A DNA stretch of 64,000 bases from Aulostomus chinensis (lineage: Eukaryota; Chordata; Actinopteri; Syngnathiformes; Aulostomidae), in NCBI GenBank assembly GCA_037954235.1, contig JBBMOA010000017.1, positions 17,619,027-17,683,026 on the forward strand. Reading direction: 5' to 3'. Position 1 is the first letter of the stretch, and every line of letters starts with the position of its first letter. Below, one piece after another: positions 47,671 through 58,904 of this stretch. The notes under the pieces are model-generated. The model did no database searches and was not told the origin of the DNA. It saw only the letters and a program-made list of their open reading frames with translations. The position numbers and the translations under genes are program-made.

Positions 47671-48817
47671 AAAGTTTAACACTACTTTGATGTGTTTTCA
47701 TTCTGAAAAAGTACAGTAAATTAGCTATGGAGAATGAACTTTAATGCTCGCAGTTTATCACTTCCTTCATGTTCTCCACTCAGCGTCTCGAACGTTACAA
47801 TGTAGGCTCACATCCAATGCTTTAGAGAGGAAAACAAAGAAAACCAAAAAATAAAAATGATTTGGCTTTACCTCATTGTCTATTAATAAATTAAAAGACA
47901 ATAGCTTCGGTAACAACATGCAACTTTTTATTTTTATTGTTACTTACATATGCCTCTAGCAGGCTGTATATCGTTGTTTCTCATTGCAAAACATTTCAGG
48001 AAAAGTCTGTGAAACAAACATATAGGATGCTTAAGTCGTGCAGTTTTGTGTACCAGAGGCAGGTGTGAACCGTGTCATCAGATCAGAGTTACTAATTTAC
48101 CGTTAGTAACTATAGCAGGTCGACCATGTATTAACATTAACATACATGTCACAGTGTCCCCCCACCTGTAGTTGGTTTCATTTTACACAACAAAACAAGA
48201 ACATCGATATGTGCAATTCAACTGGAAGACTTATTGACCCGATGCAAAAACATAAAGTCTGTGTTTGAGTGTATTTTGTGTGCAGGAATGAGTCCAGGAT
48301 CTGGAAGTAGGTTGGAATTGTAAAACGACCAGTTCCCACATCCCTCGAGTCAGTGGGTTTTTGGTTAAATGGCTAAAGTAAAGTTTGTGGTTCACACAAG
48401 TTTAAGACATTTAAAGGTTTTGTTTGGCAGCATAAAATAGGACGGTAAATTCCACACCTGTGAATTTTGAAGTGCTTTTGTTTTTAAGCTCGTCGTGGCG
48501 ATGATGAAATCATACATCTGTGGTATATTCGTTCATAGCCGTTAGCTTCGCACTTCCAGCGACTGCATTTACACTCCAAAAAGCATAAGAGTGGTGTTAA
48601 TTTGTGAATATTATCATGCTGAACAAAATGTGTAAATATTTTTCACTTTTGTTTGCCACAGAGCTCATTTTTGGCAGTGAACTAAAATTAAAAGTAAAAA
48701 CCCCATTAGCTTTTGGCAGAGGGAAACCGTGGCGTTGCTCTGAGTTGGCCTGCATCTGTGGTTTTAAATTATAGTGGCATTTTCTGAAAAAGCGCATTTG
48801 AATCTTCATTAATGTAA

Positions 48818-48823
48818 TTTATT
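48818..48823 (-). terminator. tmem151b candidate polyadenylation signal
   Basis: AATAAA on the minus strand 66 bp past the stop codon. If used, the 3' UTR would be very short. Further AT-rich sequence downstream could hold later sites, as is common for brain transcripts. Confidence 0.35.
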
Positions 48824-48888
48824 CTGTGAGGCAACAGTGACCAACTCTCTAACACCTTATTATATCAATATAATATTATATCTGTCTT

Positions 48889-51444
48889 TCACAGGGCTGT
48901 CTCCACACAGGACGACCCCCTCCGTATGTAGTACCGCCGCACCTCCCTCCCGTCCTCGCTGCTGCAGCCCTCAGGCCGATGCACAATGAGAACAGGGAAG
49001 AACCTGGCGTCCCTGTAAGTGGGTGGACTGTCACTGAGCGCCAGCTGGCTGGAGTCTGAGCGACAACACTGTTCGTCCACGCAGCACGGTTCCGTCAAGT
49101 TGCTGCTACGACTCCTCCACAGAGCCACGGTACGGTGGGAGCCGTACATACGGCAGAGGGAGAAACGAGACGTATCTGAAGAGAGTCGAGAGCGGAAGAG
49201 TGGTCCGTGGCAGGAGAAGATGGAGGAACAGCTGGAGCTGGTGATGGTCCTTCTCCTTCCCCATCCGTCTCCTCGTCTGTTCAACTCACCGCATTGCTCG
49301 CACTCAACCTGGCTTTGGAGAGCTCCGTAACTCTGAGTAGTTGGGCTGCTGTCCAGAAGGTAGCAGTTGGAGGATGTGGTGTACTCAGTGTCGTGTAAGG
49401 AGTTGGAGTCTGCTGTGCTTGTGTTGATCAGCACGGCCTCGGAGTAGCTGGGAATCTCCTGGCGGTTACAGCGAATGTGCCACTCCATTTCAGTGCTGTC
49501 CAGTGTGTCCACTCTGGGAACAATACAGCCACTGCTACTCCCTGCAGGCCTGTCCTCATCTAGAGGGGAGGGGCTGCTGCAGCTGTACTCTAAGCCAAAC
49601 AGTTTCTCTATGCGATAGTGGACATAGGCAGTGCGGTACTCTATCAGGACTCTCAGAGGCCAGGACAGCATGAAGAGTGCTGCCAGCCAGAAGGCCACCT
49701 GGGAGGTGTACCATGGCATCTTATCTGGGTGTGAATACGCGATGAGATTTTCTCTGAAGTCCACATTCTTCAGCTGCATCCCCTCCCTCGCCTCCATGTA
49801 ATCATCCAAACTCTCAATCTCAGAGAAGAAGCGGGCTCGCTGGTTGAGGTAATCATTTTCTGGTCCGGCCTCGGTGAAGCTGAAACACTTGGTGAACTGG
49901 AGGCGAGTTGCCGGATGTCCCTCCAATCCTTTGAGGTCACGTGATACATCTTTCATCCCACACTGGCTGTAGTCAAACTCGCCCTCTGCCACATGTGTGT
50001 TGACCCTCTCGTGATAAACCTGCGTGGTGGTGTAGGCATCCCCGTTGCGGTAGCGGGTGACTTGCCGAGTCCGCCGTACAAAATGGTAGCTGATGGCCTT
50101 CCACCATATGCAAGGTTGGGCCTGTTGCATCCGCAGCACACGCTCATACACGCTATCCACATCTGCTTTGTACTGCAGCTCACTGCGGGCGCGGCAGTGC
50201 CAGCATTCCACCATGTACAACACGTAGAGCATGAGCAGAAAGGCCAGAGGGATGTAGATGTAGCCATCGGAGCACGGGCTGTCGTGGTAGATCATGGCGT
50301 GGCCTCCAACACCCAATCCTGAAGCACCCTGGAGGGAGGAGGTGAAGGAGGACGTGAAGGTGGAGGTGAGGGCTGAATTGAAGCTGATCTTGGTGACCCG
50401 GGTCAGCTGACACCACACCACTACACCCAGGCAGCTGTACATGAGCAGGGAGAGCAGCAGGCAGCGCCAGTGAGACTCCCGGCAGACACAAGCACCCAGG
50501 GACTGCTTGACTGGACGCTGCTGCAGAGAGAGAGGGGGGTGGGGGGAAAGCGAGAGAGAATGAGGAATAGGCACTTAGAGCAATGAGCCCCTAAAACATG
50601 GCAGTGGTATCATGACTTGTAGCAGAAATGCTAATGACCACAGCTGCACTATAAATTGCAAAGCTTTTCCACAGCTAAGCAGAGAGTAAATCAAAGAGGA
50701 GTTTAATCAAACTTTGAAACGTTCCTGTGAGGCTGCACGTCAATACAGCTGACGGACCAGAATACTTTATAGAGTTGTTTTCACACGTCTGCCTCTGAGA
50801 TTAATATCATTTAGACATCGTGGGGGACAAATGTGCTTGCGGGTGATCACATGGTAACTGCATGTTTATGCGCCCTTACATACTGACATTTACAATTATG
50901 AATCTGAAATTACAGCGTAGATTATGTAAATTCGTCCATAATGATGTAACCGCTACCGAGGGTTAAAAGACTCATCTAACCTGTCAATATAAAATGTCCC
51001 CTCCATGAGACATTTGGTCAAAATTGATCAAGATAATTGGCGTTTTTTTTTCTTTTTCGTTTCACCGATGTGAAGGCGTACTACAGAGTTTCATATCCTT
51101 TGTAAAGCAAATTTTAATTCTCGCATCTTTCGAGATGAGTTGTTGAGTCTGTAAGATGACAAGGAAACGTGGAAAATGCTCATCTCTAGTTTGATGCTCA
51201 TTCTTTTGACTAAAAAGACTAAAAAAAAAAAAACAGCAAATCCTGATAGTTAAGAATCTGGAACCAGGACACATTTGATGCTTTTGCTTGAAAAAAGACT
51301 GAAACTATTGATTACTGTCCTTTGAATAATTGCTGCAGCTCCAGTAATTACATTGACTGACAGGATATCCTTACATGACCTAACCAAGGCTTTACTCTGA
51401 AATTTGACTTGTTTTGGTCCCTACGAGGGAACTCCACACACACG

Positions 51445-51526
<82 letters not shown>

Positions 51527-52959
51527 TTGCTCTAACTTTTGCCAGCTCAGAGCAGACAAATAGAAAGAAGCGCTTACATTTGTAGGACTGAAGACCAGTC
51601 GTCCCATTCAGCAAAGACAAAGCTGTTCCATCAGTCGGACACTAAAAATGCTCGTGCATGCAGCTGATACTCGAGGTTGTGTATCTGAAAGGTTGATAGT
51701 TCGATCACATCTGATGTTTATGTGGTGTCCTGCAATGACGTTCCCTCCCAGGAGATCCTGCTCCGTTGCGGCCAACCTCTTGTGTTTTATGGAGTGAAAG
51801 GATTAATGCTGACAACCAGCCATCCATTACTGCACTGACTCAGGCGTGGAGATGTCACTCTGCTGGATCAACCTCGGTAATTTATGGAACAAACAGATTC
51901 AGTTGAGGGGAACCAGAGAGGGCAGACTTCTCCTCACCGGATCTAATCTATAATCTATAGATTGCCGTCTTTTACCGAAACAAACCGTCTACGGAGTCGG
52001 TCCACCGATGTGATAGAGACGAAATTATCTCCAGAGCAACACAGGAAAATTGATTCTGTGACTATACCCAGAGGAGTCGTCATGTGACCCCGTGACCTTT
52101 CCTGTAGCGCCTCCAGCTGGTCAACATGTTTACTTACCCGGCAAAATAGTAGAGCTGCAACAATGAATTGATGAAAGGAAATTCATTGACAACTATTTTG
52201 ATTTTTTTTTTCCTTGTCTATTTTCAAGCAAAACATGTGAAACATTTGCTGGTTCCAGACTTTTGATTTTTGAGATTTTTTTTTACATCAAAAACAGAAA
52301 ATGAAGAGTCTTTACTTTTTAGATCGATAGAAAAAAGAATTTCAACATGTCACGTTGGGAAAATTGGACGGATGTTTTCTTCACTAAATGATTCATCAAT
52401 TAATTTGGAAAGATAATCTGCAGATTGATTGATTGATGAAGAAAATAAGTATTAGTGGTCGTCCTATATCAGTCTAATGGGTTGTGATTCAAACCTCACC
52501 CCAAAAATGAATGCTACCAATTTTGCTGTTGGTCATTTCAGTTGCCATTAGATTCAAGTTAAATATACGTTGTTGGTGCTTTTTGTATTCTAAAGTCACA
52601 AAGAAGTGATGCAGGGGGAAAAAAACCTCTGCACGCTCAAGTCAGTATTTGAAAAATGACATTTTATGAGGGAAGTATTGCATTATCCAAAATTTTGATA
52701 TATACCCGTAAAATGAATGATGTCATCATCTTTGGTTGTGCTTAGCTAGCTGGTTAGCGCAGCCTCACATTACCCCTTAATCAGATGCCTATTCTCCTAC
52801 ATCTGCTCCACCTCATTACCAGCCGAGAAACTTAAACTACCCCTTTGTTTTCTTAGAATTGAGATAGAGTCATTTTCCTATCCGTCCAGGGACAGTTTCC
52901 CAACCTGGAGTAGAGCTGTTAACCTCATGACGGATAAGACAGAGGATGTGGTGGAGCAA

Positions 52960-53022
<63 letters not shown>

Positions 53023-53544
53023 TATAGACAGGTTTTACAATATAACTGTAAACAATGCAGACTTTCTGCATACAAGTATCTGCAGAACACAGTGTATGAG
53101 TGTGTGTCAGTGAGAGTAGCCCTCTCTTCCACATCACTGGATTCTGCTGCCTCTCTGCCAAATGGATCATTCGGACATTTCAGCAAGTAGAGATGCTGCT
53201 TGGCTGCAGGTGGATACCATTAGTTTCTACTGAGCCTCTCAGAAGCAAAATGCAATTGCAGCAGTGGATTCATTTGTAATGCAAAGAGGGGAACTTGCCA
53301 CCTGCAGGATGAATTTTATGAAGTTTATGGCTAACAGTGTTACTGATACATGACATTAAGTCATTATATCTCGATCCAGCAAGTGTTTCTGCAGCTTTTC
53401 TCTTTTCTTTAATAACATAAGATATATACCTACCTCCCCCACCTCACTCTCAGCTGGAGAGTCCTCCTGCTCCTCTCCCTCAGCATCATTAGGAGCACTA
53501 CCCCCCGTGTCTTCCGCAGAAGAGTCCAGATCCGAGGACAGCAT
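48889..53544 (-). CDS. tmem151b: transmembrane protein 151B
   Basis: Multi-pass membrane protein of unknown biochemical function, expressed mainly in nervous tissue in mammals. Exon 1 is 53544-53434 (37 codons, acidic, MLSSDLDSSAEDTGGSAP...). Exon 2 is 50520-48889 and carries almost the whole protein; the phase-0 intron is 2913 bp. Product 580 aa (human about 566). Hydrophobic segments lie at about residues 57-74, 123-144 and 309-329. Family blocks include CRESHWRCLLLSLLMYSCLG, HDSPCSDGYIYIPLAFLLM, CIWWKAISYHFVRRTRQVT, YRNGDAYTTTQVYHERVNTH and KMPWYTSQVAFWLAALFM. The tail is Ser-rich and ends SSCVETAL, a C-terminal -x-T-x-L end like the human ETSL. A Ser/Thr-rich insertion lies between the first two membrane segments. 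Confidence 0.94.
51446..51523. repeat. (CA)39 microsatellite in tmem151b intron
   Basis: Longest pure CA tract in the window (about 78 bp). It lies inside the single coding-region intron, 50521-53433, which otherwise shows no recognisable element besides a second CA tract. Confidence 0.96.
52962..53020. repeat. (CA)29 microsatellite in tmem151b intron
   Basis: Second long CA tract in the same intron, about 415 bp downstream of the exon 1 donor in transcript direction. Confidence 0.96.
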
Positions 53545-53561
53545 CCTGCACTTTTTGCATG

Positions 53562-53795
53562 TCAGAGAACCATTGCACAGTCACTCCTTTTTATCCGCTT
53601 GCTTTCTCCGTTTGCTCCCCCTCTTTGCTCCCCCTTCAGCCCCTCGCCGCCTGGTCTGGAGCCAGCAGGCTGCAGCTGCTGCTGCTGCTGCTGCTGCTGC
53701 ACGGAGCGGGGATCCCGCGGTGGTCCCGACTGACCCGACTGAGGTGGGCGGGGTTGAGGGATTTCACCGCAGCAGAGACAGCAGAGGTTAACCAT
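53562..53795 (-). other. upstream ORF before tmem151b, with polyglutamine run
   Basis: A 77-codon minus-strand frame begins at 53795 in a strong start context (ACCATGG) and stops at 53562, 17 nt before the tmem151b start codon. It encodes MVNLCCLCCGEIPQP, a run of eight Gln from a CAG repeat, then a Gly/Arg-rich end. If transcribed as part of the tmem151b leader it would be expected to reduce translation of the main frame. I know no protein like it. Confidence 0.4.
53675..53700. repeat. CTG/CAG trinucleotide repeat
   Basis: Uninterrupted (GCT)n of about 26 bp on the plus strand, CAG on the tmem151b sense strand, within the probable 5' leader. Confidence 0.92.
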
Positions 53796-53840
53796 GGTGC
53801 AGTCAGTGAGACCCCATCTTAATGCAGTCGTTTATAATTA

Positions 53841-53876
53841 CCAATAACGCCATACATCGATCTTTTTACGGCCATC
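53841..53876. promoter_or_regulatory. candidate bidirectional tmem151b/rpap1 promoter
   Basis: A CCAAT box (53841-53845) and a YY1-like GCCATC (53871-53876) lie between the two head-to-head genes, about 300 bp upstream of the tmem151b start and 1 kb upstream of the rpap1 start codon. rpap1 probably has a non-coding first exon here, because an acceptor-like tcctttag precedes its ATG at 54857. No TATA box is seen. Confidence 0.35.
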
Positions 53877-54861
53877 ACGTTCGAAGCGAAGCCGTGGCGA
53901 CGTCCTCTGTGCTGGCGAGTATAAACGCAAGACTCCTAAACATCTGTGAAGCAATTCCAAAAATAAAAGCAACACCATCGGTCCTTTTGTAGGAATGGAA
54001 AAGATAGCGTGCAGCCAAGAAAGCCGCTGAATATTTTACCTTCCTTTATGTGTATGTTGGCAGAGCTTTTATTTTGAAAGTACTTTGAAAAGTGTTACAG
54101 TAAAATTCGTCCGTGTGCCCTCCCGTGTCTTTGAGTAATTTCAAAAGCCATTTGCCGCACCACTGAAGGTAGCTAACACCTTTATAAAACATTTATCTAT
54201 CTAGCTAAACATCTAAATTATTTATTTGCCAATTTCATAGTATCTCGTGTGTTTTTGTGACGCTACATTTTTAAAAAGTCCTCTCGTTTAAGCTAATGTT
54301 AAGCTAACTGGTTTGTTAACATAGGATAATTGTGGTGTAACGACAAGTGAGGCATTAGCTCGGTATATACAGTTTACTTTGGGATGTTTTGTTTAATTTT
54401 TTCGTTTCATCGCTGTTTCTCAGATACTGTCGTTTATCGTCATTAACCACGAAACAACGTCAGTCTGTGGTGGGCAGGTGGGACATGTTGAGTATTGCCA
54501 TGAATTACTCAATAATCCTATTGTCCGTCTGACAGGCACTGCTACCAGTTAAGAGCATAATAATAATAATAATAATAATTATTAATAAACAGGTGAAGTG
54601 GCGGTTAAAGTCTCGTCCTTTAGCTTTCACCAGTGGCGTAGCTGTAGTTTTTATGGGTTCAATCCTGCTGTAGACCCCTGGAATCATCATTCGATTAGAG
54701 GGTCAACCAATAATCTGCCTGTCCAATTGTCACACACCATATTCAGCATTTCTACTGTTGTCTGAATCAGAGATTTTTTTTTTTAATAAAAGTTTTTTGT
54801 TAAGTTCAGTGTGAAGGACAACTACAACATCATTGTGTCCTTGTTGGGGTCCTTTAGAGGG

Positions 54862-57800
54862 ATGTTGCGACGTCCCAAGCCAACTGACTCAGAGGCGGAC
54901 CTCCTCAGGGAGCAGGAGCGGTTTCTAAACTCCGGTGCTGAGTCTGCCGCTAATGTGGTCCGCCGTCCTGACAAGAGGAGAGGAGAGGCTGGAGGAGGAG
55001 GAGGAGGAGAAGATGGGGGACACGTCGGGCAAAATGGAGGAAGCCAGAGGGATGTAGTAACCATAGAAGGTAAAATACATGTCTGATTTCCTTCATCGCT
55101 GGTGGAGATTTTTGGGGTTCATCTTGTCTCAGCGGGAGACGAAGAATGTTTCGTAGCAGTGAGATCACGTGATGTAGATTTATCTCAAGGATTCTGTTGT
55201 CTTTAGATCTTCCAGATGACCTCCCCTCTCTGACGCCTGCACCTCCTAAAAAGTCCCGTTTTAAAGGCAGCCGCGTCACCTTTGAGGAGGAGGACGCCGA
55301 GGAGAGGCTGGACCAACACGACACCCACATCAGTGCTGTTCTCTCCAGGATCGTAGTAAGCAGCTGGCAGCACTTGAAGTTACCGCCTGGCATTTATAAG
55401 AAGCATATAGAATTATGTTTTACACAGTATTATATATTGTTAGGAAGCTATAAGGACATTTGAGAAATTAATACACATGATTCGTCAAAAGATAGTCTCC
55501 TGTGAAAACATATTTTTGATTGTTGTAGGGCTGTGATGCAACCGGAATCTCATATCTCAGAAATGCTACATGTTCCAGAATAGTTAATTTTTCTATGAAG
55601 TCAGTGAATAAGTTGTTTATATAAAATCACCAAATGGAAGGGCCTTTTCCTGATTTTATAAGTAACTATTCTCTTAACAAGCTACTTCCTCATATTTTTA
55701 ATAATTTTTCCTGTAACAACATGTTGTGTCCATTTTCAGTCTAGTGTCTATATGCAATAAGTTTTTTGATGCGGTGAATAAAAGTGGCTTGTAAAATCAA
55801 TTTGCAAACAGTATCAAATAATAAACATAATTAGGATCATCTTTAAAATTTTAATATCTTGGAAATGTCTCCATATATCTAAATATTCCTCTTTTTTTTT
55901 TTTGGAAGGAGAGAGATACCAGCTCAACTCCAATATCTCTACCAGCAATCACCGGCATGGCTTTTCCCAAAGCATTGCACCGCTCTGCAAACAGTCAGGT
56001 AAAAAAAAAAAAAAAGTCTCTCCTTCTCTCTGAAATTGTTTGAATTTCACTAACTTTTAAGGACAGATTGCTTCTTTTCGTGATCCTCCGTACGCGCAGT
56101 GACGTGGTGTAGCGTTCGTCTAAGATTTGAACGAGCTGGTCTGTCATGCAGAAGCCGCTGTCCTCGGCTGGTGGGAGGAAAAGCATCTTTGCTCGTCAGA
56201 TTGCAACTCAGAGACTGAAAGAGGGAAAGACACCCTGGCATTGTGAATCCGAATCATCCCAGAAAGACAAACCCAGAGAGCAGATGCCCCCTGCTGAGGC
56301 TAGTATGGATACAGATCAGTGTAATCCTGCTTTTCATGGTATGTACTTCAGTTCTGTTACTCTGTGTCCTACACACAATTGCTAATGTTGTTGTACTTCT
56401 TCAATTAACTGTAATTCTTCTTGAATGATGTCCAGTGCTTCTCAAATTGTTCCTATCTCCTCACTGCTCTTTGCTGAACCGATCTAGCTGCAGTCTCAAG
56501 CTCCAGGATGGTGTCTGGTGAAGGGCTTAGGGGTCCAGATAGCTCAGGAGAGTCCATGAGGATCCACAAGGAGAACCAGGCCAAGCTTCAGGCGATGTCT
56601 CAGGCTGAGATACTGGAGGAACAGAAGAGACTCTTAGCTCAGCTTGGTAAGCAATCATGTATTTCACAAGTACACGCAGATCTTTGTTTTTCATTTTGTT
56701 CCTCTTGTCTGTGTGTGTGCGTGTGTGTGTGTGACACAATTATTTCTGCATCCTAGATCGTAGACTGGTGGAGTTTGTTAGGTCTCGCAAAGCCCAAAGT
56801 GTTCCGTCCTCCTCCTCCTCTTCATCCAAACACCCGGAGGGGAAGAGCAGCAGGGAAAATGCTCCACTTGTAAACCTCAGCACAGAGTCAGACTCCTCCA
56901 GCGGTGCTGTGCTGTTCCAGAAAAGCCAAGAAGTAAAGATGGAGGGAGAGGGGGAACTGTCACCGTCGCCTGCTCTGCTGGGTACAATGAATTCTAAACA
57001 AATCTATGTTCCTCTAACTTGTTTGTTGCTTTTGGTCTCTGCTGCTGGAGATTTAAACAAACATCATTTAAGTGATTTTAATTAACTTGCTCTGATTTAT
57101 CACCTGTTTTACTTTAAATGGGCCTGTTATTTACTACATAAATATCATGCAAAGAAGACTTCAAACTGGCAATAGAGCAAATAAAACCTGTTAGGGAAAT
57201 GTATACTGAGGTAATACATCAAGTTAGGAGAGGGAATTTTCTTATAGATTTGTAAACAATCCTACCAGAGTAGTTGCCCCCTGCTGGCCAACCTGCAACA
57301 CGCAGGTTAAAGAACCTTCTGCATCAACTACACCCACTTCATTTATGCAGTGTGTTCTCTCTCTGATTTATCCCTCTCAGCTCTTCCTTCCCCCTCCCCC
57401 ACTCTTCCCCTCTGCTCTCCGAAGCATCCATCCTGTAATTGTATAAGTAACGTGGGATGATTCTGCTGCACGGCGAAATTCTGAACATAAAGCTAACCAT
57501 TGCCTTCACTTTGTGTGATTAGCAGAGAAGCTGCGCTGAGCCACAAGTTGCTGCTCACTGCAGATTATTCAGAAGCTAAATTCTTCACACTGAAGTAACT
57601 GATGCTAAGGGATCATATTAGGACAGCTCTTGCACATCATTTATACCAGTCCGCTGCTCAAAAACAGAGTAATCCCTTTGTCATCTGCATGTTTTTTTTC
57701 CAGTTGTGTTGCATTACATGCACGCTGGACCTGTTGCTTTATTTGTTGTCGTTCCATCAAATGATTTTGTGTAATTTGAGTGGTTTCTTATCGAAAATAT

Positions 57801-58863
57801 ACTTTTGTGCCTGAATTCAGAGCAAGATCTGCCAGTGAAGCCTCAGAAGGAATGGGTCCACATGGACAAGCTGGAGCCTGAGAAGTTGGAGTGGATGAGA
57901 GACTTACCTGCACCCAGAAAGACCGGAACCAAGCAGGTACCAAGAGGTTGATCCCTCTGGTCAAATGTGGAACTCAATTCCATTCAAACCTTTGTGTTAA
58001 AAAGTTTTCTTCAATTTGAAACTTTTGTGAACTTGAGCCAACATGTTCTGGGGTTTTATGTTCTCATAGGCAATGCAGGCCCGCTTTGATTTTAACGGGA
58101 CTGTAATCTCCCCGACCGAGGACCTGCCCACCCACCTGGGCCTGCACCACCATGGGGAGGAACCTGAGGTCACTACCTAGCTTTATACTGCAAATTCAGT
58201 TGCTCATGATATTAATATTGATATAGTATATATAGTTTTTTAATTGATTGTAAATTAACCTCATGTCTTATTCATTATAATACTAATATTTTGCTCATAT
58301 TTAGATTTTTGAAATTGAATTTTTGTAATACATTTTATGGAAAAGTTTCCAATTGGCCGTTTTTGACAAAGACTTCTGTGGCTTAAGACCACTGGACAGT
58401 TACAGAATCGCCTGTAATTGAATTTGCCTGTGCAGTTATGTAATAAATAAATATAGATTTACTTTGTTGCTATATATTTAATTTAGTAAAACTTAATTTT
58501 GAAAACAGCACTGCACAATAGAATCCGTTTTAAAATTGTCAGTAATTTGTGTTCCTTTTCTTAATGATCAGGCAAGTAGACTCATGATATCATTTGTTTA
58601 TTATAATGAAATTAGAAACTGAGTTTTTCACCAGATTTCGCAGCGCTGCTGAAAACTTCCACATGTCTAGCGAGAGTCTTTCTGTTTGCTGGAGTAAATT
58701 ATAGGAGGGTTGTTTCCTGGAATGCTAATCTGGCAGGTTGTTGTCCTCAGCGGGCAGGTTACTCTCTGCAGGAGCTCTTCTTATTGGCTCGGAGTCAGGT
58801 CATCCAGCAGAGGAGTCTGGCCCTCAGCACCATAGCTAACGTCCTTGCAAAGGTACACGCACG

Positions 58864-58904
<41 letters not shown>

